Origin: Streptomyces zhaozhouensis
GTDB taxonomy: Bacteria; Actinomycetota; Actinomycetes; Streptomycetales; Streptomycetaceae
Length of the DNA: 64,000 bases
Assembly (NCBI RefSeq): GCF_900230195.1
Contig: NZ_OCNE01000005.1
Location: forward strand, 124,001-188,000
Direction of reading: 5' to 3'
Position 1 is the stretch's first letter; each line of letters begins with the position of its first letter. Shown here piece after piece: positions 56,701 to 64,000 of the stretch. Made by a program: the position numbers and the translations under genes. Under the pieces are notes generated by a model. It made no database searches and was not told the DNA's origin. It saw only the letters and a list, made by a program, of their open reading frames with translations.

Positions 56701-56836
56701 ACCTCCGACGCTAGGGCCGGCGGACCGGAGGTGCACGGCGAGCGTGCCCTGGCGGGTTCCCGACGCGGTCCTCGGGCACGTCCGGCGCCCGGTAACCCGC
56801 TGCCGTCGGGGACACCCCGTGCGCCACAATGGCGCG

Positions 56837-57613
56837 ATGGGCGAGGAGTGCGGACGGGACGACGACGGGTACGCGGAGCTGGTCGCCGAGGGGTTGACCG
56901 CACCGTTCGAGGGGTGGGACTTCGGCCCCTGGCAGGGGCGCCTGCCGGAGCCGGAGAGCCGGCTTCCGTGGAGCTACCGGGAGTTGGTGGGCGAACGGCT
57001 GTCCGCGGCCCGTTCGCTGCTCGACCTCGGCACGGGCGGCGGCGAGTTCCTCTCCTCGCTGGCGCCGCTGCCCGCGCGAACGGCGGCGACGGAGGAGTAC
57101 CCGCCGAACGTGCCGGTGGCCAGGCGACGACTCGCGCCACTGGGCGTCGAGGTCGCCGTCCCGGAGGGCGACGACGCGCTGCCGTTCGCCGACTCGTCCT
57201 TCGACCTGGTGCTCAGCCGGCACAACTCCTACGACCCGGACGAGCTGCGCCGCGTCATGACCGACGACGGGGTGCTGGTCACCCAGCAGGTGGGCGGCCG
57301 GGACCTGGAGGAGGTCAACGCGGCGCTCGGTTCTCCCCCGCACACGTACCGCGACTTCTGTCTCGACTCGGCGGTCGAGGAGCTGACCGAGGCCGGTTGG
57401 AGCGTCGAGTGGCGGGCGGAGACCCGGGTGGCCGAGGCGCTGGCGGACATCGGCGCGCTGGTGCTCTTTCTGCGGATCACCCCCTGGCACGTGCCGGACT
57501 TCGACGTCGAGAGGTACGACACCGCGTTGCGGGCGCTCCACCGGGAGATGCGCGCGGGCCGACCGCTGGAGGTGGGCTGTCACCGTTTCGCCCTGGTGGC
57601 TCGGCCGCGCTGA
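56837..57613 (+). CDS. Class I SAM-dependent methyltransferase
   Basis: A 258-residue methyltransferase. RSLLDLGTGGGEFLSSLAPL is motif I, AATEEYPPNVPVARRRL motif II, ALPFADSSFDLVLSRHNSYDPDELRRVMTDDGVLVTQQV motifs IV-V in the Methyltransf_11/UbiE style. The C-terminal part has TYRDFCLDSAVEELTEAGWSVEW. The substrate is a small molecule not readable from sequence. ATG 56837 starts 7 codons before the conserved region. It is divergent from the Fpg/Nei gene. Confidence 0.9.
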   Translation: MGEECGRDDDGYAELVAEGLTAPFEGWDFGPWQGRLPEPESRLPWSYRELVGERLSAARSLLDLGTGGGEFLSSLAPLPARTAATEEYPPNVPVARRRLAPLGVEVAVPEGDDALPFADSSFDLVLSRHNSYDPDELRRVMTDDGVLVTQQVGGRDLEEVNAALGSPPHTYRDFCLDSAVEELTEAGWSVEWRAETRVAEALADIGALVLFLRITPWHVPDFDVERYDTALRALHREMRAGRPLEVGCHRFALVARPR

Positions 57614-58343
57614 GCCACGGACGGCGACATCCGACGGGTGGATTTCGCGAAAAGCCCACGCGGCCCCTCCCCGGAGGGCTAGGCTTTCCCCAGCAGACGA
57701 GGAGTAGCACCTCAACTCGCCTTCCTGGCGCGCCAACTGATCATGTTGGCGGACAACCAGCCCCGGATGGCGGCGAACCGCCCGGCCTGTCCGTCATCTC
57801 GCCATCTTGGCGTGCCTACTTCGGCGCCCGATCGTCGGCTCCCCCGCTCTCCTCGACGGACGACCGACCTCCACCGCACGGGGACGGACGTGACGCCACA
57901 CCCACGTGTCACCGCGCGGGCCTCCCGCGTCGGTGGCCAGACCACCGGGAACGCGACGGCTGCCGGGTCTTCGGCCCTCGGCCCGTTCCGGGCGAAGAGG
58001 TGGACCTGGTCGGGCGTCAGGGGCGACGACGCCCGGCCGCGTTCCTCGCCCTTCGCCGGACCGGTTCGCCCAGGCGTTCCGCGACCCGACCGCCGAGGAC
58101 CGGGCGGCGGCGCCTCGGGCGCCCGGACCGCGCGGAGCCCGAGGCGGCCGTGCGTCCCGCCGGAGAAGGGGCGAGCATTCCTGATCACAGCCACGCGAGA
58201 ACGAGACACGTGCCGCAGGCCCCGTGCGGCGGAAGGGCAGGCCCAGTGAACAAGACAGCCCCGTGCGCGCGGCGGAGGGCGGAGCAGCCCGAAGACGCCG
58301 TTGCCCCTACCGCCGCGGCGGCGCGTCCCCCGGCGAGGGCCTG
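57614..58343. other. 730-bp intergenic stretch with a TGGCG/CGCCA cluster
   Basis: No gene could be supported on either strand; open frames here lack family features. CCCTCC/GGAGGG at 57665-57678 may end the methyltransferase transcript. Between 57726 and 57812 lie TGGCGCGCCA (57726-57735), CGCCAAC-TGATCAT-GTTGGCG (57731-57751) and CGCCA-TCT-TGGCG (57800-57812), all dyads of one pentamer. They suggest protein-binding sites or a structured transcript. Confidence 0.5.
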
Positions 58344-59087
58344 ATGGCGCGCGACATCACCCGCCACCTCCGGGAGGGCGTCGACGCGTGGCAGCGCGCC
58401 CGCGACCTCGCCGCACGCGGGAAGGCCGCCCGCGCGGGGCTCGCCTACCAGCGGGGGGCCAACGCGCTGCTGCTCTACCGCACCCTGCTGCGCCGCTCCG
58501 AGGCGGACGACGGCCGGCCGCGCGGCGCCGAGGGGGACGCGGCGCTCTTCGCGCTGGGTGCCCTCACCCGCGAGGGGGTTCCGCTGATGGCGCGCGCCAG
58601 GGCACCGAGGTTCGCCAGCCTGCACGCCCGAGCCGGGCTGGCGGCCGCGCACCTGGCGGACCCGAGCGGTGGCGCGCCGGAGGCCGTCGCCGCGACGCTG
58701 GCCGTCGCCCCCGAGCCGCTCCCCCGCCTGGCGCCCGAGCGGGAGCCGCCGGTGGGCGCGGCGGAGCGGATCGTCGGCGCCGCCTCCTCCCGGCTGCTGA
58801 TGGCCGGGCTGACGGCGGATCACCCCGCCGTGCTGGCCAGGGAGCGACACCGCTGGCCGGTCGCGGACGAGGAGCCGCTGCCGTTCGCCAGGGAGCGGCG
58901 CCGCTTCCGGGGCGCGCTGCTGCCCGGCTGCGCCGGCCTCGGCCAACGGGCGGAGGCCGGGCGACTGGCGCGCGAGGGTGCGCGCACGCACCGGGAGTTG
59001 CGCCGCGCGCTGCCCGCGCACGCGGCGGAGCTGGAGCGGGTCGAACGGGAGCTGGCGACGATCCTGTCCCGCCTCGGGGAGGAGTGA
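58344..59087 (+). CDS. Hypothetical helical protein
   Basis: A 247-residue protein that I do not recognise. It is Ala/Arg/Leu-rich, without signal or membrane segment, and looks all-helical, possibly with TPR-like hairpins: WQRARDLAARGKAARAGLAYQRGANALLLYRTLLRR, FASLHARAGLAAAHLAD, AAERIVGAASSRLLMAGLTADHPAVLARERHRW and AHAAELERVERELATILSRL. Codon use has the normal G/C-ending bias, which supports it as a real gene. ATG 58344 follows GAGGG. No informative neighbour lies on either side. Confidence 0.6.
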   Translation: MARDITRHLREGVDAWQRARDLAARGKAARAGLAYQRGANALLLYRTLLRRSEADDGRPRGAEGDAALFALGALTREGVPLMARARAPRFASLHARAGLAAAHLADPSGGAPEAVAATLAVAPEPLPRLAPEREPPVGAAERIVGAASSRLLMAGLTADHPAVLARERHRWPVADEEPLPFARERRRFRGALLPGCAGLGQRAEAGRLAREGARTHRELRRALPAHAAELERVERELATILSRLGEE

Positions 59088-59894
59088 GCCCGCCGCCCGC
59101 CCCGAGCCCCCTTCGCCCGCCGGGCGCCCCCTTCCGCCTTTCGTCGAAGGGGCGGCTCCCCGCCCCCTCGGCGCCGTCGACGGGACGTCGCCGAGCGGAC
59201 ACCCGGGGCAAACCCACCCGGAGCCCGCCTCCGTTTCGGCGGACTGGCATTAAAGAAGCGTTAAGATTGCCGGATTCTGGCAATGAAAAAGTCGCCTTCG
59301 AAGTGTCATCATCAAGTCACCAGCAGAAAGCGGTGGTCACGGGAGCGACGCTCCCGAGGATGGTTGCCTGATGTCGGCATGACGGCGTCAGAAACCGACC
59401 ACGGCGGGGTCTCCCGGCAGGGTGTGCGACGGCGACGTCGTGTCCGGGGGGCCGCACCCGCCGTCGCCGCGGGCGGGTCCGGCGCGCGCCGGGGGGCCGG
59501 GCCGGGCCCGCCGCTGGTGCCGCCCAGGGGGTGGGCGGCGAGGGGGGATGGGCGCGGCCCCGCGAGGGGGCCGGCCCGGCCGGGTCGGACGCCCGGCGTG
59601 ACCGGACGCGGGCCGGGAGGGGCGGACGGGGGCAGGTCCCCGTCCCCGGGCTCGGGTGGGGTCCGAGTGACGCGGGCGTCCGACGGCGGCGGCGATCGGT
59701 GGGGGCCGAACGCCGGCGCGTGGCCGGGGCGGGGCCGCGTCGAGCGCGCCTGAGCGGACGGGAGTTGAGCGGCTCCCGTCCGCCGGGGTCGGGAGGGCGC
59801 CGCCGACCGGCCGTGGCCGCCGGGGCATCCGGACGCCCGGGCTCGGCCGGCGCCGGGGCACACGGCCCGGCTCAGGGAAGGCGGCGCGCGGACG
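59088..59894. other. 807-bp intergenic stretch with an AT-rich island
   Basis: No supported gene. About 59248-59360 is markedly AT-richer than its surroundings. It holds ATTGCC-GGATTCT-GGCAAT (59266-59284) and the hairpin CGGGAGC-GAC-GCTCCCG (59340-59356). The rest (59412-59885) is extremely GC-rich and shows no pattern beyond G/C runs. A small RNA or relic insertion is possible. Confidence 0.5.
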
Positions 59895-61010
59895 TCACAG
59901 CTCCTGCTCCGGCCAGCCGAGGAGCCGCGCGCCGATCACCGCCGTCTGGAGGGTGTAGCGCTGGAAGGAGTCGGAGGGGTCGACGCCGGTGAGCTTCTCT
60001 ATCCGCTCCAGCCGATAGGTGAACGCGCGCACGCTGAGCGACAGTCGACGGGCCGCCTCGGCGGAGACGCAGCCGGAGTCGAAGTAGGCGTTCAGGGTGC
60101 GGACCAGCTCGCCCGCGCCGCCGCGCGCCCCGCGCAACGGCCCCAGCACGGTGCGCACCAGATCGGCCATGGCGTACCGGTCCCGGGTCAGCACCGGGAA
60201 GACCAGCAGTTCTGAGGCGCGCAGCACGACGGGCTCCAGCTGGAGCCGGTCGGCCAGCTCCAGCGCGCTCAACGCCTCCTCGTACGACTGCACCACCCCG
60301 CCCGGCCCCGAGTGCGCGCGGCCGATGGCGACGCGGCAGCCGTGCTCGGTGGTCCCCTCCATGGCCAGCGCCACCCTGGCCTGCTCGGCGAAGTACTCGA
60401 CCACGTCCGGCTGGTGGCCGGGAGCGACGCAGACCAGCCGCGCGTCCTTGGTGGTCAGCAGCACCCGACGCGGACCGAAGCGGGTGGTCAGCGCGGTCTC
60501 GACCCGGCGGGTCAACGGGTCGGTGTCGTCGTGCGGCTGATCGCCCCTGGCGACCGCGACGGTGTGGGTGTGGGCGAGTTGGAGCCCGAAGCGTTCGGCG
60601 CGCGCCGACAGGTCGGCCAGATCGCTGCGCCCGTGCAGCAGGTCGTCGATGAACTCGCGGCGCGCCGCCTCGTCCCGGCGCACGGCCACCAGCTGGGCGC
60701 GCTCGTATCCCTCGGCCAACGCGTCCACGGCCTGTTCGGCCGCGGCCAGCACACAGGCGGCGGCCGAGCGCACCCGGCGCACGCCCGAGGCGTCACTCGC
60801 CCCCGGCAGGTCGGGCCACGCCGTGCGGGCCGCCGCGAGATGGGCGCGGATCACCTGGCGGAGCCCCAGCCCCTCACGCGCCGCCCGCTCCCCCAGCTCC
60901 CGCAGCTCGTGCACCTCGCCCCTGGTCAACCGGCGGCCCGTCGTCGCCACTTCGGCCAGAATCTCGGCATAGCCGTCCAGATAGTGTTCCGGCACCGCGC
61001 GGTACGCCAT
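59895..61010 (-). CDS. PucR/CdaR-family transcriptional regulator
   Basis: A 371-residue regulator. The middle part has a GGDEF-like sensor region (RLVCVAPGHQPDVVEYFAEQAR, CRVAIGRAHSGPGGVVQSYEEALSALELA). The C-terminus is the PucR HTH_30: ELVRTLNAYFDSGCVSAEAARRLSLSVRAFTYRLERIEKLTGVDPSD followed by RYTLQTAVIGARLL. Such regulators control purine, amino acid or secondary metabolite genes. It is divergent from a UbiA prenyltransferase gene, with repeat-rich DNA between. Confidence 0.92.
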   Translation of the reverse strand: MAYRAVPEHYLDGYAEILAEVATTGRRLTRGEVHELRELGERAAREGLGLRQVIRAHLAAARTAWPDLPGASDASGVRRVRSAAACVLAAAEQAVDALAEGYERAQLVAVRRDEAARREFIDDLLHGRSDLADLSARAERFGLQLAHTHTVAVARGDQPHDDTDPLTRRVETALTTRFGPRRVLLTTKDARLVCVAPGHQPDVVEYFAEQARVALAMEGTTEHGCRVAIGRAHSGPGGVVQSYEEALSALELADRLQLEPVVLRASELLVFPVLTRDRYAMADLVRTVLGPLRGARGGAGELVRTLNAYFDSGCVSAEAARRLSLSVRAFTYRLERIEKLTGVDPSDSFQRYTLQTAVIGARLLGWPEQEL

Positions 61011-61170
61011 GGCTCCTCCCCCGTCCCGACCGTGACCCCCCGGGGGCGCACCGGCGCGCCCAGCCTAGTCCGCCCCTCGGCTCCGGTGCCCGGGGGCGAC
61101 CAAGGGGCGCACGTCGCTCCGCGCGCGCCCTACCTCACCACGGGTGAATGGCCCGACACTCGTCCGGGGC

Positions 61171-61250
61171 GGAACGTCCGGAACGTCCGACGCGTCACCC
61201 CGTTCGGGACAACCATGCGGGACAACTTCGGGACAACCACGCGGGACGAC
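61171..61250 (+). repeat. Tandem repeats in the PucR/UbiA control region
   Basis: GGAACGTCC occurs twice in direct tandem (61171-61188). A 24-bp unit beginning TTCGGGACAACC occurs twice in tandem (61203-61226 and 61227-61250) with 22 of 24 identical bases, giving four GGGACAAC-like boxes spaced 13, 11 and 13 bp. The repeats occupy most of the 340-bp gap and look like arrays of regulator sites. Confidence 0.75.
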
Positions 61251-61350
61251 CCGGGCCCGACGCGCGGCGCGCCGGGCCCCGGACGAACGCCCCGGACGGA
61301 CACCCCGGGCACGAGCTCCGAAGACCGAGAGACAGGGAAGAGGCGAGGCG

Positions 61351-62268
61351 ATGCGGGTGCGCACGGACAGGCACGGTGGCCGCGACGACCAGTGGGGGAC
61401 GGAACGCAGCGGACGGCGGGCGATGTCCGTGACGCGCGCCTGGGTGAGGGCGGCGCACCCCGTTCCGGTGGTGGTGGTCACCGTGTGGACGGGCTGTCTG
61501 GCCGTCAGCGTGGGGCACTCGGCGGCCTCCGGCGCACTGGTCACCCTCGCGGTGCTGACCGGGCAGCTCTCCGTGGGCTGGCTCAACGACCTGGTCGACG
61601 CCGCCAGGGACGCGCGGGCCGGGCGGGCCGGGAAGCCGGTGGCGCAGGGGAGACTGGCCCGCGCGACGGTCGCCGCGATGGTGCTCGGCTCGGCCCTGTC
61701 GGCGACGGCGCTCACCGCGCTCTGCGGGCGCGCCGCCGCGGTCGCCCATCTGCTGGCGCTGCTCTCGGCCTGGGTCTACGACCTGGGGGTGAAGGCCACG
61801 GCCTGGTCGGTGCTCCCCTACCTGGTCTCGTTCGGACTGCTGCCGGGCGTGGTCACCTTCGCACTGCCGGGAGCTCCGGCGCCCCCGGTGTGGCTGGTCG
61901 TCTCGGGGGCGTTGCTCGGTTGCGCGGCGCACTTCGTCAACACGCTGCCCGACCTGGCCGCCGACGCCAGGGTCGGCGTGCGCGGACTGCCGCACCGGCT
62001 GGGGCCCGCGGGCAGCAGCGTCGCCGCCGCGGTGACGCTGCTCGGCTCGGCGCTGGCGCTGGCCGCCGCGCCCCGGCTGGGGGGCGAGCTGCGGCTGCTG
62101 GCGCTGGCCGCCCTGCTCGCCGCCGCCCTCGCCGCCGTCGCCGGACTGCTGTGGCTCGGAGTGAGGGGCGGCGGCGCGCGGTTGGCGTTCCCCACCGTGC
62201 TGCTGGTCGCCGCGCTGGAGATGGGGCTGCTGCTGATCGCGGGCACCTCGGTGGGCGCCGCCGGCTGA
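61351..62268 (+). CDS. UbiA-family prenyltransferase
   Basis: A 305-residue membrane enzyme with about eight or nine helices. The two aspartate-rich, Mg-prenyl-diphosphate motifs are GWLNDLVDAARDARAGRAGKPVA (NDxxD, residues 79-87) and HFVNTLPDLAADARVGVRGLPHRLG. The family transfers a prenyl chain to an aromatic or polar acceptor, as in menaquinone, heme O or EboC-type pathways. No quinone genes are nearby, so the acceptor is unknown. GGAAGAGG before ATG 61351 supports this start. It is divergent from PucR. Confidence 0.88.
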   Translation: MRVRTDRHGGRDDQWGTERSGRRAMSVTRAWVRAAHPVPVVVVTVWTGCLAVSVGHSAASGALVTLAVLTGQLSVGWLNDLVDAARDARAGRAGKPVAQGRLARATVAAMVLGSALSATALTALCGRAAAVAHLLALLSAWVYDLGVKATAWSVLPYLVSFGLLPGVVTFALPGAPAPPVWLVVSGALLGCAAHFVNTLPDLAADARVGVRGLPHRLGPAGSSVAAAVTLLGSALALAAAPRLGGELRLLALAALLAAALAAVAGLLWLGVRGGGARLAFPTVLLVAALEMGLLLIAGTSVGAAG

Positions 62269-62294
62269 GGTTCAGCTGACGGCGCCCACCGAGG
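62246..62294. terminator. Bidirectional terminator (15-bp stem)
   Basis: CCTCGGTGGGCGCCG (62246-62260) pairs perfectly with CGGCGCCCACCGAGG (62280-62294) around 19 nt. The left arm overlaps the last codons of the UbiA gene. It separates UbiA from the convergent ABC permease. Confidence 0.85.
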
Positions 62295-62323
62295 CGTTCA
62301 TCCGGGGGCTCCGCCCCTTCCGT

Positions 62324-63226
62324 TCACCCCTTGACGGCACCCTGCATGATGCCGCCGACGATCTGCCGGCCGAAGACGATGAACATCACCAGCAGCGGCA
62401 ACGTGCCCAGCAGCGCGCCCGCCATGATCACCGACTGGTCGCGCACATAGCCGGCGCTCAGCCGGGTCAGCGCGACCGGCACGGTCAGGTTGGCGTCGTC
62501 CAGGGCGATGTACGGCCAGAAGAAGTCGTTCCAGGCGTGCACAAAGGTGATCATGAACAGCACGGCCATGGCCGGCCGCGCCACCGGGAGCACCACGCTC
62601 CAGAAGATCCGCAGCGCGTGCGCCCCGTCCACCCGGGCGGCCTCCACCAGCTCGTCCGGGAGCGCGTCGGCGAGGTACTGCCGCATGAAGAACACGCCCA
62701 CGGCGCTGACCAGCGTGGGGAAGATGACGGACGGCAGCGAGCCGCCGAGCCCCAGGTCGCTCATCAGCATGAACAGCGGCACCACGCCGAGTTGGGGCGG
62801 GACCATCATGGTGCCGATCACCAGCAGCAGCAGGATGTTCCGGCCCCGGAAGCGCAGCTTGGCGAACGCGAAACCCGCCAGCGTGGCGAACAGCACGGTG
62901 GAGGTCGCGATGACGGTCGCCACCACCAGGCTGTTGGCCATCGCCGCGCCCAGGCCGGCGTCCTGCCAGGCGGCCTTGAGGTTGGTGAAGAGGTTGGGCC
63001 CCGGCAGGAACGGGGGCGGGCTCTGGGTGACCCGGGTGTTGTCGGTGGACGCGGCCACCATGGTCCAGTACAGCGGGAAGAGCGAGAGCAGCGCGGCGAA
63101 GCCCAGCAGCACGTAGGCCAGCGGCCCCCCGTGGTGCTGCCGCCCGGCGCCCTGCCGGAAGCGCGGGCGCCGGCGCGCGCCCTCGGTGGCCGTCGCGCTC
63201 TCCGTCTCCTTGACGATCGTGGTCAT
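62324..63226 (-). CDS. MalG-type carbohydrate ABC permease
   Basis: A 300-residue CUT1 permease with six helices. LLGFAALLSLFPLYWTMVAAST is helix 1. MANSLVVATVIATSTVLFATLAGFAFAKLRFRGRN and the EAA loop DELVEAARVDGAHALRIFWSVVLP are diagnostic; GRQIVGGIMQGAVKG is the MalG-like tail. With the upstream MalF-type permease it forms the channel for an oligosaccharide; the ATPase is probably the shared MsiK elsewhere, as usual in streptomycetes. It is 15 nt downstream of the MalF-type gene. Confidence 0.93.
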   Translation of the reverse strand: MTTIVKETESATATEGARRRPRFRQGAGRQHHGGPLAYVLLGFAALLSLFPLYWTMVAASTDNTRVTQSPPPFLPGPNLFTNLKAAWQDAGLGAAMANSLVVATVIATSTVLFATLAGFAFAKLRFRGRNILLLLVIGTMMVPPQLGVVPLFMLMSDLGLGGSLPSVIFPTLVSAVGVFFMRQYLADALPDELVEAARVDGAHALRIFWSVVLPVARPAMAVLFMITFVHAWNDFFWPYIALDDANLTVPVALTRLSAGYVRDQSVIMAGALLGTLPLLVMFIVFGRQIVGGIMQGAVKG

Positions 63227-63241
63227 CTCGGGGCGCTCCAG

Positions 63242-64000
63242 TCAGGCTCGGCGGGACAGCACGCGCCGTAGCACGCGGTGCAGCACGAAGAGAAGGATCA
63301 GCAGCAGGAACATCGCCCACGCCACGGTGGCGGCCCGGCCCATCTGGTAGTTGCGCCAGCCCTCCTCGTAGAGGAGCAGACCCAGCGTCTGGTACTGGTT
63401 GTCCGCCCCGCCCGTCACGCCGTTGACGCCCTGCCCGAAGATCAGCGGTTCGCCGAAGAGCTGGGTCGCGCCGATGGTGGACAGCACGATGGTGAAGACG
63501 ATGGTGGGCCTGATCCCGGGGATGGTCACCCGCAGGAACTGCTGCCAGCGGGAGGCACCGTCGATCGCCGCGGCCTCGTACCGCTCGGCGGGGATGGCCT
63601 GCATCGCGGCCAGGTAGAGCAGCGCGTTGTAGCCGGTCCAACGCCAGATCACCATGCAGGAGATGGCGATCTGGGCGGGCCACTTCTCGCTCTCCCAGTC
63701 GATGTTGTCGAAGCCGAACAGGCTCAGACCCCAGTTGATCATTCCGAAGTCGCGCTCGAAGAGCATGGTGAAGACGAGCGCCGCCGCGCCGACCGAGGTG
63801 GCGTACGGAGTGAGGGCGGCCACCCGGAAGAACGCCGAGCCGCGCAGCCGGTAGTTGAGGAGGTGGGCCAGGCCCATCGCCATCAGCAGCTGGGGAACGG
63901 TGGAGATCACGCCGATGGTGAACGTGTTGGCCAGGGCGTTCCAGAACCGGTCGTCACTCCACAGCGCGGTGTAGTTGTCGAGCGACAGCCACTCCATCTT
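63242..64000 (-). CDS. MalF-type carbohydrate ABC permease, 5' end missing
   Basis: The C-terminal ~252 residues of a CUT1 permease; the frame runs off the right edge. LDNYTALWSDDRFWNALANTFTIGVISTVPQLLMAMGLAHLL is typical of the region after the first helix. PAERYEAAAIDGASRWQQFLRVTIPGIRP is the EAA loop. Complete relatives have about 300-330 residues, so roughly 60 to 80 are missing. The substrate-binding protein gene should lie just outside the window. Confidence 0.92.
   Translation of the reverse strand, partial: KMEWLSLDNYTALWSDDRFWNALANTFTIGVISTVPQLLMAMGLAHLLNYRLRGSAFFRVAALTPYATSVGAAALVFTMLFERDFGMINWGLSLFGFDNIDWESEKWPAQIAISCMVIWRWTGYNALLYLAAMQAIPAERYEAAAIDGASRWQQFLRVTIPGIRPTIVFTIVLSTIGATQLFGEPLIFGQGVNGVTGGADNQYQTLGLLLYEEGWRNYQMGRAATVAWAMFLLLILLFVLHRVLRRVLSRRA

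Noticed and set aside
57743-58249. A 168-codon plus-strand ORF and its antisense counterpart in the 57.6-58.3 kb gap
   Set aside because: Both are Arg/Pro-rich, without family motif, good ribosome binding site or consistent codon bias.
52246-58344. A 2032-codon open frame on the plus strand
   Set aside because: It runs through the MarR, ABC exporter, ferritin, glycosylase and methyltransferase genes in other frames. Composition is Arg/Gly/Pro-rich without any domain, as expected for a GC-rich shadow frame.
59283-59753. A 156-codon ORF starting ATG-AAA-AAG
   Set aside because: After about 40 codons it becomes a Gly/Arg/Pro-rich frame with no coding signature. The AT-rich start is noted as a finding, but no protein is claimed.
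61203-61250. Possible short CRISPR array
   Set aside because: There are only two imperfect adjacent units, with no spacers or cas genes, and they lie in a promoter gap.
1-64000. tRNA, rRNA, riboswitch or prophage genes
   Set aside because: No cloverleaf, conserved rRNA segment, cobalamin or TPP box, integrase or phage structural gene was recognised while reading both strands. A dedicated scan with covariance models would be decisive.

Overview
The window is typical of a high-GC actinomycete, most likely Streptomyces or a close relative. G+C is about 73%, third codon positions are almost always G or C, GTG starts are common, adjacent genes overlap by 1-8 nt (ATGA, GTGA, TGATG), and several families are streptomycete favourites: the XRE/DUF5753 + DUF397 pair, a DUF574 methyltransferase, WYL, MarR and TetR regulators, SWIM/MoxR/VWA modules and Tat-exported glycosidases. 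I saw no rRNA, tRNA, CRISPR array, intact insertion sequence or prophage. It reads as an accessory or arm-type chromosomal segment rich in regulators and carbohydrate-use loci.

Layout. 1-13 kb: the 3' end of an aryl-acid AMP ligase, a DUF397/XRE pair, a DUF574 methyltransferase, a WYL regulator with its own operator, an AlkZ-like winged-helix protein, an HxlR/oxidoreductase divergon, a saccharopine-dehydrogenase-like enzyme coupled to an EamA exporter, a DUF3068 protein, a secreted GH128 glucanase behind a LacI-type palindrome, and a siderophore-interacting protein behind an iron box. 12-15 kb: a DUF4037 protein and a secreted purple-acid-type phosphatase. 15-22.3 kb: a tightly overlapping five-gene operon, SWIM - DUF5691 - VWA - MoxR AAA+ - DUF5682, the best candidate for a poorly understood system. 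22.5-26.2 kb: a deaminase, then a HisC-like aminotransferase, a DUF2000 protein, a protein resembling BacA-type prephenate decarboxylases and a LysE exporter, which together look like a small amino-acid-analogue pathway. 26.4-28.4 kb: an NmrA/NTF2 operon divergent from a TetR regulator across a three-palindrome operator.

28.4-39.9 kb is a carbohydrate island. It has a xylose/ribose-type ABC importer, a histidine phosphatase, a SerA-like dehydrogenase, two FGGY kinases, a DeoR repressor, a quinone-oxidoreductase-like gene and a secreted GH43. An AT-rich motif containing ATGACTTA occurs at three promoters here and may define one regulon. 39.9-49.8 kb holds an alpha/beta hydrolase with TetR, a GH3 glucosidase with TetR, a MeaB GTPase reached through a 24-codon mini-ORF, a Tat-exported lactonase-type propeller and a Tat-exported GH95 fucosidase. 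49.9-64 kb holds a B3/4 protein, a tryptophan-dioxygenase-family enzyme, two divergent MarR regulators, an ABC exporter, a ferritin-like protein, an Fpg/Nei glycosylase with a substituted zinc ligand, a methyltransferase, an unidentified helical protein, a PucR regulator, a UbiA prenyltransferase and the end of a MalF/MalG-type sugar importer operon that runs off the window.

Almost every convergent gene pair is separated by a perfect 11-18 bp hairpin. Most regulators sit beside a clear dyad, so much of the local regulation can be read from the sequence. All function calls come from reading motifs by eye. No database search was run.
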